NCBI RefSeq assembly: GCF_923081025.1
Contig: NZ_CAKLPZ010000001.1
Location: 372,001-436,000, forward strand
DNA: 64,000 nucleotides
Direction of reading: 5' to 3'
DNA from: Neolewinella maritima
Lineage (GTDB): Bacteria; Bacteroidota; Bacteroidia; Chitinophagales; Saprospiraceae
A program made the position numbers and the translations under genes. Of the stretch, positions 52,862-61,416 are shown in pieces. Within the stretch, counting starts at the first letter, position 1; the number at the start of each line of letters is the position of its first letter. The notes under the pieces are model-generated. The model made no database searches, was not told where the DNA came from, and saw only the letters and a list, made by a program, of their open reading frames with translations.

Positions 52862-53879
52862 AACCCCGACAGTCAGGAAGACGGTCTACTTAGCTGGTCC
52901 TATTTCGCCCCCAGGGTCCACTACCAGATCAAACTGGAATTGAAGCTACCCAACGAAGACTTCACGGGGAAGGCTATCGACATGCCGGTGATCAATTCGT
53001 TTAGGGGTGCTGACGGGGGAAACGATACGCGACACTTTCCGCTACGCCGACATCCTGCGCTGCGCCATCGACCCCAACGACAAGCGCAGCTGGCCCAGCC
53101 GCGCCGAGGAGACGATGAGCAACTACACCCAGGTCAACGAGGCCATCACCTACTCGATCCGCTTTCAGAACACGGGCAACGATACGGCCTTCACCGTCCG
53201 GCTGGAGGACCAGCTCAGTGACCAACTGGACCTGACGACCTTCAAGCCGCTGACCGCTAGCCACGACTACCGGGTCACGCTGTCCGACGGCGGACTGCTC
53301 GAAGTCCTGTTTCCTAACATCCTACTGGTCGACAGCGTGCGCAACGAGCCGGGAAGCCACGGCTTTTTCACCTTTGAGATCCTGGCCAAGGAGGATGTAA
53401 GTGATTTCACGGCCATCGAAAACACGGCCGGTATCTACTTCGACTTCAATGCGCCGGTCATCACGAATACGGTGACCAACACGATAGTGGAGGAGCTGGA
53501 TGCGGACAAGGACGGCTACTTCTTCTTCGTCGACTGCGATGACAGCCGTGCCGAGATCAATCCGGGCATGACCGACATTGCCGGCAACGGCATCGACGAG
53601 AACTGCGATGGGGTGGATGGCACCTCGGCGGTCCGGGAGTTCGGCGGAAAAATTCTGACCCTGGCCCCCAATCCGACCCGCAGCCGCCTTAGCCTACGCC
53701 TGTCCGAGGCGGGCGACTTCCGCCATACCCTGCACGATGCCCGGGGTCAGCAGCTGGAGTCACGGGCGTTCCAGCAGTCTGCTACGATCGACCTGGGGGG
53801 GCTACCGGCGGGGATATACCTGCTGCGGCTAACGGATACGGCGGGTGGCTCGGTGACCCGGCGGGTAGTGAAGCATTAA
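52862..53879 (+). pseudogene. truncated, frameshifted T9SS-exported adhesin-like protein (C-terminal remnant)
   Basis: Two protein-like pieces lie in different frames. The first (52862 to about 53000) reads PDSQEDGLLSWSYFAPRVHYQIKLEL in short segments and follows a TAA. The second starts about 53007 with TIRDTFRYADILRCAIDPNDK, a DUF11-like repeat in conflict with the first frame by +1. It continues through ENTAGIYFDFNAPVITNTV, a calcium-binding-like DADKDGYFFFVDCDD and DENCDGVDG, to a T9SS sorting domain (LAPNPTRSRLSLRL to GIYLLRLTDT). This is the end of a large secreted repeat protein without its N-terminal part or signal peptide. Confidence 0.75.
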
Positions 53880-54052
53880 GAGCTTGCATTATCTCCCCGA
53901 CCGCTAATAGAGTACGGTGAAAGTGTCCTAATCAAACACAAGCAGGTAATTTTTGAGATATACCATTAGGTGACCAAGCGCGTGGTAGATCAGTAGTTTA
54001 TGGAGCTCCAGTAAGGGAAACAAGCTTACCGCCCCATATGACTACGTGTAGT

Positions 54053-54469
54053 TCACTCCCCCCGCTCCACCGGCAGCCCCGCCGCCTCCCACGCCCCCAG
54101 ACCCCCATCCAGATTGAGCAGCTGGGTGAAGCCGGCGTCCTGCAGCAACTGGATGGCGCGGGTGCTGCGTCCGCCCGACTGGCAGGCGACGATGATGGGC
54201 CGGTCGCGGGGCACTTCGTCCAGTCGGTCGGGGAGTTCGCTGAGGGGGATGTCGAGCTGCGCATCTACGCCGTAACGCACCGCTGCCAGCTCCTCCGGCT
54301 CCCGTACGTCGAGCAGTAGGGTGTCGGACTGGACGGCACGGAGCGCTTCCTGCGGCGTAATTTGGGGAATAGCCGTGCTACGCTCCGGCACCACCACTGC
54401 CGAAGCAGCCGGTCGCTGGGTGGCGCAACTAGCGGTAAGCAGAAGGAGGCAGTACAGAAGGAAACGCAT
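54053..54469 (-). CDS. rhodanese-like lipoprotein
   Basis: A 138-aa exported rhodanese. Start ATG 54469 is chosen because the signal MRFLLYCLLLLTASC follows at once; the open frame upstream overlaps the divergent regulator. After a lipobox-like TASC, the rhodanese domain has LLDVREPEEL and the active-site loop IIVACQSGGRS, with the catalytic Cys. It would transfer sulfane sulfur in the periplasm. It is divergent from the Crp/Fnr regulator and belongs functionally with the sulfur cluster to the right. Confidence 0.88.
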   Translation of the reverse strand: MRFLLYCLLLLTASCATQRPAASAVVVPERSTAIPQITPQEALRAVQSDTLLLDVREPEELAAVRYGVDAQLDIPLSELPDRLDEVPRDRPIIVACQSGGRSTRAIQLLQDAGFTQLLNLDGGLGAWEAAGLPVERGE

Positions 54470-54566
54470 GGTGGGTGGGCTTTCAGCAGTAAACCCATCG
54501 CTAGCGCTTTTGCTCAATCCACACCGCACCGGCGGACGCGCCCGCAAAACCAGGTTCCTGACCGAA

Positions 54567-55250
54567 GTGTTCCCCGTGCTAAAGCATTTCCCCCTGACCG
54601 ACCGACTTACCGCCGACGCTATACAGCAGCACTTCCCCACCTTCACGGAGCCCGGCCTACAGCAGGTGCTAGCCGATCAGGGCCGTGTGCACCGCTTCGG
54701 GGAGGGGGAGGTGATCATGGACTACGGCAACTACGTGCGGATGATGCCGCTGATCCTGAGCGGTACGATCAAGATCAGCCGGCTGAGCGAGGACGGCTCC
54801 GAGCTGTTCCTCTACTACCTCGCGCCGGGGGAAAGCTGCGCGATGACCTTCTCCTGCTGCATGGCCAGCAAACGCAGCGAGATCCGCGCCGTAGCCGAAG
54901 AACCCACCGTGCTGCTCGGCCTGCCCCAGCAGAAGCTCGACGAGTGGATGATGCGTTATACGAGCTGGAAGAACTTCGTGATGCAGACCTACGACCGGCG
55001 CATGCACGAGCTGATCCGCACGGTCGATCAGGTGGCCTTTCACCAGCTGGATCAGCGGCTGTACGACTACGTGGATACCCGCGCGCAGCTGCGTCCCGAC
55101 CGTAGCATACAGGCCACGCACCAGGACATTGCCAGCGATCTGCACGTGAGCCGGGAGGCCGTCTCCCGCCTGCTCAAGATGCTGGAACAGCGCGGGGTAG
55201 TGGAGCTGGGGCGTAACCACATCCGTCTCGTCAAACCGCTCTCAGCTTAG
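54567..55250 (+). CDS. Crp/Fnr-family transcriptional regulator
   Basis: A 227-aa regulator from GTG 54567; a second GTG at 54576 is equally plausible, and the frame further upstream is antisense to the rhodanese gene. The N-terminal cyclic-nucleotide-binding fold (about 15-130) has VIMDYGNYVRMMPLILSGTIKISR and YYLAPGESC. The C-terminal winged HTH has ATHQDIASDLHVSREAVSRLL. No CxxC cluster for an iron-sulfur centre is visible; the Cys residues in CAMTFSCC lie in the sensor half and could sense sulfur or redox. The promoter of the next gene contains a matching palindrome. Confidence 0.88.
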   Translation: MFPVLKHFPLTDRLTADAIQQHFPTFTEPGLQQVLADQGRVHRFGEGEVIMDYGNYVRMMPLILSGTIKISRLSEDGSELFLYYLAPGESCAMTFSCCMASKRSEIRAVAEEPTVLLGLPQQKLDEWMMRYTSWKNFVMQTYDRRMHELIRTVDQVAFHQLDQRLYDYVDTRAQLRPDRSIQATHQDIASDLHVSREAVSRLLKMLEQRGVVELGRNHIRLVKPLSA

Positions 55251-55260
55251 TTCTTTGCTG

Positions 55261-55305
55261 TGTGATGTACATCACGGAGTCTGCCGCGGCAGACGCCTAC
55301 TTTTG
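55261..55305 (+). promoter_or_regulatory. Crp/Fnr operator, second palindrome and -7 box upstream of the sulfur operon
   Basis: GTGATGTACATCAC (55262-55275) is a perfect palindrome within TGTGA-N6-TCACG, the classical Crp/Fnr site. GTCTGCCGCGGCAGAC (55279-55294) is a second perfect 16-bp palindrome. TACTTTTG (55298-55305) matches the Bacteroidota -7 consensus exactly, 20 nt before the ATG. If transcription starts about 7 nt after it, the first palindrome is centred near -43, a class II activator position. Binding by the adjacent regulator is inferred. Confidence 0.8.
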
Positions 55306-55325
55306 TCCCCTCAACCGATCCTTTT

Positions 55326-55907
55326 ATGCTAGACGTACTTTCCCAACCCTGGCACTGGTCCGTCAGCGGACTGGCCATCGCCACGGTGATGTTCCTCCTC
55401 CTCTACGCCGGTAAGGAGTTCGGCGTATCCTCCAACCTGCGCACGATGTGTACCATCGCCGGGGCCGGTAAGCGCTACGATTTCTTCGACATCGACTGGC
55501 GGGCCCAGCGCTGGAACCTGCTGTTCGTCGCCGGCTCGGTGATCGGCGGTTTTCTGGCCTTCTACTTCTTCTCCAGCCCGGAGCCGGTGCAGCTTAGCGG
55601 GGAGACGGTCGACTACCTGCAGTCGGTAGGTATTGCCGCCCCCGGTCCGGCCGGCACCCCCTGGTCGTACGTCCCCCGGGAGCTCTTTGCGGCCGAAGAG
55701 ATCTTCACCCTGCGCGGATTCATCGTGCTGGTGATCGGTGGCTTTCTGATCGGGTTCGGTACCCGCTGGGCGGGGGGCTGTACGAGCGGTCACGCCATCA
55801 GCGGCCTGTCCAACCTCCAGCTTCCCTCGCTGGTCGCCGTGATCGGCTTTTTCATCGGCGGGCTCCTTATGAGCTGGCTCATTCTTCCCCTGATCCTCCA
55901 ATTCTAG
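55326..55907 (+). CDS. YeeE/YedE-family (TsuA-like) sulfur transporter, half 1
   Basis: A 193-aa inner-membrane protein with about five hydrophobic segments, the N-terminal half of a TsuA-like thiosulfate/sulfur importer. The conserved RWAGGCTSGHAISGL with its Cys (about 150) is the pathway motif. Only 3 bp separate it from the second half, and the two probably form one transporter. First gene after the Crp/Fnr-controlled promoter. Confidence 0.9.
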   Translation: MLDVLSQPWHWSVSGLAIATVMFLLLYAGKEFGVSSNLRTMCTIAGAGKRYDFFDIDWRAQRWNLLFVAGSVIGGFLAFYFFSSPEPVQLSGETVDYLQSVGIAAPGPAGTPWSYVPRELFAAEEIFTLRGFIVLVIGGFLIGFGTRWAGGCTSGHAISGLSNLQLPSLVAVIGFFIGGLLMSWLILPLILQF

Positions 55908-55910
55908 TCC

Positions 55911-56324
55911 ATGCGTTCCCTCATCTACCTCACCATCGGCATCCTGTTCGGCTTCGTGATGACCAAGTCGGAAGCCATCAGCTGGTTCCGCATTCAGGAA
56001 ATGTTCCGCTTCGAGAGCTTCCACATGTACGGCATCATCGGCACGGCGGTGGTCGTCGGCGCCCTCGGTATCGCCCTGGCTAAGCGCTTCGGCATTCACG
56101 CTTACGACGGCAGCGACCTGCGGCTCAAGCCCAAGGACTTCAGCATCCCCCGCTACCTCTACGGCGGCATCGTGTTCGGACTGGGCTGGGCCATCACCGG
56201 CGCCTGTCCGGGCCCCATGTTCACCCTACTCGGCCAGGGCATCTGGACCATCGGCGTCGTCATCCTGAGTTCCATTCTCGGCACCTTCGTGTACGGCATC
56301 CTGCGCCCCCGGCTCCCGCACTAA
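55911..56324 (+). CDS. YeeE/YedE-family (DUF6691) sulfur transporter, half 2
   Basis: A 137-aa membrane protein with about four hydrophobic helices. FGLGWAITGACPGPMFTLLGQG carries the second conserved Cys motif. It complements the preceding protein: together they resemble one full-length YeeE. The split two-gene form is common in Bacteroidota and Proteobacteria sulfur clusters. Confidence 0.9.
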   Translation: MRSLIYLTIGILFGFVMTKSEAISWFRIQEMFRFESFHMYGIIGTAVVVGALGIALAKRFGIHAYDGSDLRLKPKDFSIPRYLYGGIVFGLGWAITGACPGPMFTLLGQGIWTIGVVILSSILGTFVYGILRPRLPH

Positions 56325-56402
56325 GGTCGAGGCGTTGCACGCCGAGCAAAGCACCCGGGCGCGGCCGCCGGTGCAGGGTTAATAGCAAAAAAATATAGCA
56401 CG

Positions 56403-57746
56403 ATGAACATCAAGCAATTCTTCGACGAGGGCCTCGCCCATGCATCCTACATCGTCACCTCCGCGCAGCAGGCCGTAGTCATCGACCCGGCCCGCGACCC
56501 GCAGCCCTACTACGACTACCTCCAGGGAGCAGGTGCCGAGTTGATTGGCATCATCGAGACTCACCCCCACGCCGACTTCGTCTCTGCCCACCTGGAAATG
56601 CACGAAACGACCGGGGCACCGATCCTGGTCAGCGGTAAGGTCGGCGCCCACTACCCCCACCGGGCCTTCGACGGTGGGGCTACCTATTCGCTGGGCGACT
56701 GTACCCTTACGGCCCTCGATACCCCCGGTCACTCGCCGGACAGCATCAGCATCGTACTCACCGACGCAGCGGACAAGCAGCGTGCGGTCTTCACCGGCGA
56801 TACTCTTTTTGTGGGGGATGTCGGTCGGCCCGACCTGCGCGAATCCGGCGGAGCGGCCGACAGCAAGAAAGAGCGGCTGGCCCGCGCCATGTACCACAGC
56901 CTGCGCGACAAATTGATGCCCCTCGATCCGGACGCCGAAGTCTACCCCGCCCACGGGGCCGGCAGCTTGTGCGGTAAGGGGATGAGCGACGAGCGCAGCA
57001 GCACGATCGGTAAGGAACTGAAGACCAATCCCGCCCTACAGGAGCTATCGGAAGACGCGTTTGTCGACTGGTTGCTGGCCGACCAGCCCTTCATCCCGAA
57101 ATACTTCCCCTACGATGTCGACCTGAACAAGCAGGGTGCCCCCGCGCTGGAGAAGAGTCTAAAGGACGTGACACGTAAAGAAGCCGGGTTTACTCCCGAT
57201 CCCAGTGGCCATACCGTAGTAGTAGACACCCGCGACGAGGCCACCTTCAAGCTCGGTCACCTGCCCGGCGCGCTCAACATTCAGGACGGCAACAAATTCG
57301 AGACCTGGCTCGGCGCGCTCGTTGCGCCCGAAACACTCTTCTACCTGGTGGGTAAGGATGAAGCCGCGCTTGGCACCGTGATCGCCAAGGCCGCCAAGAT
57401 CGGCTACGAACCCTTCATTCAGGCAGCCATTTCGATGCAAGAAACTTCGGCCGGCGAACGCATGCCCGCCATCGACCTGACTGCCTTCCGCGCTGCACCG
57501 GAGCAGTACACCATCGTCGACATCCGCAACGCCAGCGAGGTGGAGGAGGGGAAGTTCTTCGACTCGGCCATCAACATCCCGCTTCCCGAGCTATCCGATC
57601 GGGTAGGGGAGGTGCCTACGGATAAGCCCGTGGTCGTGCACTGTGCCGGTGGCTACCGCTCGGCGATCGGATCTAGTATCCTGGCCGGTGCCCTGCAGGA
57701 CGTGAAGGTCTTCGACCTGAGCGAAGCGGTGAATGACTTTAAGTAG
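56403..57746 (+). CDS. persulfide dioxygenase-rhodanese fusion (MBL-fold, CstB-like)
   Basis: A 447-aa protein. The N-terminal metallo-beta-lactamase domain (about 1-250) has the metal motif ETHPHADFVSAHLEMH, PGHSPDS, and TGDTLFVGDVGRPDL, as in ETHE1/CstB persulfide dioxygenases that oxidise glutathione or CoA persulfide to sulfite. Two rhodanese-like domains follow: the first (about 255-345) lacks a Cys in its loop (FYLVGKDEAA) and is probably inactive; the second (about 360-447) has VVVHCAGGYRS with catalytic Cys. It is preceded by a 78-bp gap. Role: sulfide detoxification. Confidence 0.93.
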   Translation: MNIKQFFDEGLAHASYIVTSAQQAVVIDPARDPQPYYDYLQGAGAELIGIIETHPHADFVSAHLEMHETTGAPILVSGKVGAHYPHRAFDGGATYSLGDCTLTALDTPGHSPDSISIVLTDAADKQRAVFTGDTLFVGDVGRPDLRESGGAADSKKERLARAMYHSLRDKLMPLDPDAEVYPAHGAGSLCGKGMSDERSSTIGKELKTNPALQELSEDAFVDWLLADQPFIPKYFPYDVDLNKQGAPALEKSLKDVTRKEAGFTPDPSGHTVVVDTRDEATFKLGHLPGALNIQDGNKFETWLGALVAPETLFYLVGKDEAALGTVIAKAAKIGYEPFIQAAISMQETSAGERMPAIDLTAFRAAPEQYTIVDIRNASEVEEGKFFDSAINIPLPELSDRVGEVPTDKPVVVHCAGGYRSAIGSSILAGALQDVKVFDLSEAVNDFK

Positions 57747-57754
57747 CTAGCAGC

Positions 57755-58375
57755 ATGGCAGTACGCTCCGTATTCCGGCGTATCCTCACGTCCAACTGGC
57801 TGCCCCTGCTAGTGGTGGGGTTCTTATACCTGACCGGCCTGCACACGCCCGTGATCGCCCTGCTGCAGCGGGGTATCCTGGCCACCGGACTTTTCCAGCC
57901 CGCTACGGATCTACCGACTACCTATACGCCGGGCGGGCCGGTCAGTACCACGACCCTCGACTTCCGCATGGTCGACCCGGCAGGTCAGGTGGTCAACGCA
58001 AGTGAGCTGACGGGCAAGGTCGTGTTCCTCAACCTCTGGGCCAGCTGGTGCGCGCCCTGCCTGGCCGAGATGCCCAATATCCACGCCCTGTGGCAAGACT
58101 ATGCGGAAGATGACCGCATCGCCTTCGTGCTACTGAATACGGAAGACGAGCTGACTAAGGGACTCGCCTACGTAGGTCGTCACGGCTACGGCTTTCCCGT
58201 ATACCGACTACTCGGCGGACTGCCGGAAGAGCTCCGCACCGGTACGCTGCCGACAACCTATGTGATTTCTCCGGCCGGGCAGGTCGTCCTGGAGCACCGG
58301 GGCATGGGGCAGTACGATACCCGGAAGGTTCGCGACCTGTTGGATCGGCTGCTGAATGATCGGGTGAGCCGCTAG
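57755..58375 (+). CDS. TlpA-like thioredoxin-fold protein
   Basis: A 206-aa membrane-anchored periplasmic thioredoxin-fold protein. One N-terminal transmembrane helix (about 15-35), then a Redoxin/AhpC-like domain with the active site LWASWCAPCLAEMPNI (CxxC) and a cis-Pro region GTLPTTYVIS. It lies 8 bp after the persulfide dioxygenase and is probably the last gene of the sulfur operon, supplying reductant for periplasmic sulfur or disulfide chemistry. Confidence 0.88.
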   Translation: MAVRSVFRRILTSNWLPLLVVGFLYLTGLHTPVIALLQRGILATGLFQPATDLPTTYTPGGPVSTTTLDFRMVDPAGQVVNASELTGKVVFLNLWASWCAPCLAEMPNIHALWQDYAEDDRIAFVLLNTEDELTKGLAYVGRHGYGFPVYRLLGGLPEELRTGTLPTTYVISPAGQVVLEHRGMGQYDTRKVRDLLDRLLNDRVSR

Positions 58376-58382
58376 TAGCCAC

Positions 58383-58416
58383 CGTACCTTGCGGCCCTCC
58401 GTACCTTGCGGCCCTC
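58383..58416 (+). repeat. tandem duplication of a 17-bp promoter-like unit
   Basis: CGTACCTTGCGGCCCTC occurs twice without spacer (58383-58399, 58400-58416), followed by CGTA and the ATG of the TRIC gene at 58422. Each unit contains TACCTTGC, close to the -7 box. The gene could have two overlapping promoters. Confidence 0.8.
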
Positions 58417-58421
58417 CGTAA

Positions 58422-59048
58422 ATGCCCGGCCCCATCGACTACCTGATCCCCTTCATCGACTATGCCGGTACCCTGGTGTTTGCCGTGTCCGGTGCCCTGG
58501 CCGGCATCCGGCGCAAGTTTGATGTGTTCGGCATTTTCCTCATGGCACTCGTCACGGCCATCGGCGGCGGCACGCTGCGCGACCTGCTCATCGGCAGCAC
58601 ACCCGTCAGCTGGATGCTGAGTAATCTGTACGTCTACCTGGTGATCGGGGCGGTGGCATTTGCCGTACTGCTCTACCCTCAGATCGGTAAGCTGCGCAAG
58701 GGAATGTTCCTGTTCGATACGATCGGCATTGCGCTCTACACTATTCTCGGTCTGCAGAAGGCCCTGTCCTTCGGGCTCTCCCCCCTCATCGCCGTTATGC
58801 TGGGGGTGGTGTCGGCCACCTTCGGGGGCGTCATCCGCGACGTGCTGTCCGGCGAGGTGCCGCTTATCTTCCGGCGCGAGATCTACGCCTCGGCCTGCCT
58901 GCTGGGTGCCGTCGTTTTTCTGCTGATCGACTCCTGGCTGGGCGACGAGGCGGGTATGAGTATCGCCATCGCGGTGGTCTTCCTGATCCGCTTCTTCGCC
59001 GTTAAACGCAAGTGGTCGCTGTCTTTCCTCACGCGCTCCCTGAACTGA
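58422..59048 (+). CDS. trimeric intracellular cation channel (UPF0126) family protein
   Basis: A 208-aa inner-membrane protein with seven hydrophobic segments and two repeated halves. Hallmarks are DYAGTLVFAVSGALAGIRR, GGGTLRDLLIG in the first half, and TFGGVIRDVLSGEVPLIFRRE in the second, which mark the TRIC/YadS-like fold. The transported ion is uncertain (K+ channels and a glycine transporter are known). Separate from the sulfur operon by its own duplicated promoter motif. Confidence 0.92.
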   Translation: MPGPIDYLIPFIDYAGTLVFAVSGALAGIRRKFDVFGIFLMALVTAIGGGTLRDLLIGSTPVSWMLSNLYVYLVIGAVAFAVLLYPQIGKLRKGMFLFDTIGIALYTILGLQKALSFGLSPLIAVMLGVVSATFGGVIRDVLSGEVPLIFRREIYASACLLGAVVFLLIDSWLGDEAGMSIAIAVVFLIRFFAVKRKWSLSFLTRSLN

Positions 59049-59068
59049 GCGCCTTACCCAACCCCCCC

Positions 59069-60091
59069 ATGACCGTCACCATCCAGGCCGCGGAGATGAC
59101 CGAGGTGCTCCGCCAGGTGTTCGCCCTGCACGGCTTCACCGACGCCGACGCCGCTACCCTTGCCCGCGTCCACACCGAAAGCACCCTGTACGGGGTCAAC
59201 TCCCACGGCATCGACCGGGTAGCCAAGTTCATCGACTACATTGGCCGGGGCCTGGTCGACACCGACGCCCGGGCCGCGCGGGTAGCGACCTTCGGCAGCA
59301 TCGAGCGGTACGACGGCCACTCCGGTCCCGGCGTACTCAACGCCCTCCACTGCACCGATCGCGCCATCACGCTGGCCCGGGAGCACGGCATGGGCTTGGT
59401 GGCCCTGCGCAACACCAACCACTGGATGCGCGGTGGTACCTACGGCTGGCGGACGGCAGCGGCGGGCTGCATCGGCATCCTGTTCACTAACACCACACAC
59501 AATATGCCGGCCTGGGGCGGGCGCGATCCCCGTACGGGCAATAACCCCCTGATCATCGCTATACCCCGCGCGGGCGGCCACGTAGTCCTCGATATGGCCC
59601 TTTCGCAGTTCTCCTTCGGCGGTCTGAACGCCCACCGGCTCCGGGGCGAGGAACTACCCTTCCCCGGCGGCTGGGACGCGCAGGGTCAATTGACCACCAC
59701 CCCCGCCGACATCATCGCCAGCGAGCGCGCCCTGCCCATCGGGTACTGGAAGGGCTCGGCACTGTCCATGGTACTCGATATGCTGGCCACCCTGCTCTCC
59801 GCCGGCAACTCTACCTACCGGATCGGACAGCGGGGGCACGAGACCGACGTCTCCCAGGTCTTTCTGTGCATCGACCCCGCACGCTTTCACGACCGCGACC
59901 TACAGCAGCGCCTACTCGACGAGATCGTCGACTACAACCACAGTGGCCCCCCCCTGCGGGAAGGGCAGCGCACCTACTATCCGGGGGAGCGTGCATTGCA
60001 GAACATGCAGCACAACCTAGCCCACGGCATGGCGGTGAGCATGGAGGTCTGGCGCGAGGTCACGGACCTGGCTCAGCGCACCACGATATAA
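59069..60091 (+). CDS. Ldh/YiaK-family NAD(P)H oxidoreductase
   Basis: A 340-aa member of the malate/lactate dehydrogenase II family (2,3-diketo-L-gulonate reductase YiaK type). ATG 59069 is chosen because the upstream open frame overlaps the TRIC gene. Landmarks: VNSHGIDRVAKFIDYIGRG, GPGVLNALHCTDRAI, LVALRNTNHWMRGG, GCIGILFTNTTHNMPAWGG and GNNPLIIAIPR. The substrate is likely a 2-keto acid or keto-gulonate. Its 3' end overlaps the converging gene by 19 bp. Confidence 0.9.
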   Translation: MTVTIQAAEMTEVLRQVFALHGFTDADAATLARVHTESTLYGVNSHGIDRVAKFIDYIGRGLVDTDARAARVATFGSIERYDGHSGPGVLNALHCTDRAITLAREHGMGLVALRNTNHWMRGGTYGWRTAAAGCIGILFTNTTHNMPAWGGRDPRTGNNPLIIAIPRAGGHVVLDMALSQFSFGGLNAHRLRGEELPFPGGWDAQGQLTTTPADIIASERALPIGYWKGSALSMVLDMLATLLSAGNSTYRIGQRGHETDVSQVFLCIDPARFHDRDLQQRLLDEIVDYNHSGPPLREGQRTYYPGERALQNMQHNLAHGMAVSMEVWREVTDLAQRTTI

Positions 60092-60798
60092 TCCGTGAAC
60101 TCGTCACCACGGCTGTTATCAACGTACTTGCCGAGGTGCTCGTCGTCGTTGATCCAGGCCCAGCCGCGCTCGAAATCCTGGTAGATCTGCGAGGGCTCGC
60201 CGGACTGCGGGAAGTAGTAGTCGCGTGTCTCCTCGGAGTCGATGAGCCACATGAAGCTGAAGTCGCCGCTGCGCTCCCCGCTTATGCCGCGCAGGAAGAT
60301 GATCTTAGAATCAGGCAGGGCATCCGACTGGGTGGGTGACCACATATTGTGGATGAAGCGCTCGAACTCGGCTTCGTCCACGTCGCTCTTCAGCCGTACG
60401 TGGTGCAGACCGAGGATCGCGCCGGGCCTCAGCCAGTGCTGGGTAACGTCCTCACCCGTTTCGATGATCTCGTAGGTGTTGTTCAGGATCTGATCGAAGG
60501 CCTCTCCGGAGGTGAGTACTTCGCTGGGTTGGGCACTGCCATCGGGCAGTACCTGTAGCAGCAGGTGGCGGCCTTCGTACTGTCCGCGTTCGCCCTTCAG
60601 GTGGTAGATCGGCGCTCCGTCGGTCGCGGTCATCGTATCGGTATTGGCCGCGCTATCGGACAGGAAGTACAGGCTCACCCGCGCGCCTTCGCGCAGTAGT
60701 ACCGGCTCGGCGATCTCGTCTTGCGCCAGCAGGGGGGGCAGGGGCAGGGCGAAGAGGACGGCGAGCAGCAAGAACGGTAGTGTGTAGCGTGTAAGCAT
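60073..60798 (-). CDS. secreted protein, unknown function
   Basis: A 241-aa protein from ATG 60798, with a signal peptide (MLTRYTLPFLLLAVLFAL, cleaved near LLAQ). The mature part is acidic, with beta-rich and helical segments and several Trp/Tyr (HNMWSPTQSDAL, WAWINDDEHLGKYVDNSRG). I do not recognise the family. Its stop overlaps the converging oxidoreductase gene. Probably periplasmic or surface-exposed. Confidence 0.68.
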   Translation of the reverse strand: MLTRYTLPFLLLAVLFALPLPPLLAQDEIAEPVLLREGARVSLYFLSDSAANTDTMTATDGAPIYHLKGERGQYEGRHLLLQVLPDGSAQPSEVLTSGEAFDQILNNTYEIIETGEDVTQHWLRPGAILGLHHVRLKSDVDEAEFERFIHNMWSPTQSDALPDSKIIFLRGISGERSGDFSFMWLIDSEETRDYYFPQSGEPSQIYQDFERGWAWINDDEHLGKYVDNSRGDEFTDYIVVR

Positions 60799-61151
60799 GG
60801 CATGATCGGTTTGAACGCGTAAGGCTCCTAAGTTACGGGCTGGGTGGGTGGTAAACAAACGGCCGATCCCGCCCCCGGCGCTCACCCTGCGGCCATACTT
60901 AAGCCACGTCTACTGCTCCTTCACCCTACTGCGCGTAAACGTAGATCTTCACATCCAGCCTATAGAATCTACCACCGTCGATCACAAGTATCGAGCACGG
61001 GAATTACAGCGTATTGCGGCCAGCCGTGATCGGATGACCCCTCATTCTACTCCATTCAGCAGACTGTTAATGAAATACTAAGTCTTTTTCTACCATCGTT
61101 GAATATGTAATACGGGGTCTTTTGGCCCGCATTACCCTTAGTTTCTCCCTC
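60799..61151. other. intergenic stretch without genes
   Basis: 353 bp between divergently transcribed genes. It would hold the promoters of both, but I see no exact TAnnTTTG match, no repeat and no RNA-like fold that I can support. Short open frames here lack coding character. Confidence 0.5.
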
Positions 61152-61361
61152 ATGAACCAGTATTTATTTGCCCTGATCATTCTGGCGCTATATGGCGCTT
61201 CGGCCTTCACCGACGCACCCGAGCCCCCGGCTACGGACGTCCCCAATATGGTGATCGTAGAAGACCACGCACCGGTATCCACCGATAGTCTCGCTGCGCC
61301 ATCCGCGCTACCCCGAGTCGCTGGTGAGCATAGCGGCAACCACGCGGTCTACCTGCGGTAG
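61152..61361 (+). CDS. small secreted protein (candidate)
   Basis: A 69-aa frame from ATG 61152 starting MNQYLFALIILALYGASAF, a good signal peptide, then a Pro- and Asp-rich tail (DAPEPPATDVPNMV). No domain is recognisable. It could be exported and unstructured. It precedes a lipoprotein gene by 55 bp. Coding status rests on the signal peptide only. Confidence 0.45.
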   Translation: MNQYLFALIILALYGASAFTDAPEPPATDVPNMVIVEDHAPVSTDSLAAPSALPRVAGEHSGNHAVYLR

Positions 61362-61416
61362 TAAACTTCGCCCCGCATTACGGTTTTCGGAAGGTACCAC
61401 CTAACCGAAATGCCTT

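Noticed and set aside
54321-54566. N-terminal extension of the Crp/Fnr regulator
   Set aside because: It is antisense to the rhodanese lipoprotein, including its signal peptide, and does not resemble Crp/Fnr sequence.
54362-55105. 247-aa Arg/Pro-rich frame overlapping the regulator
   Set aside because: Frame-shifted shadow of the Crp/Fnr gene.
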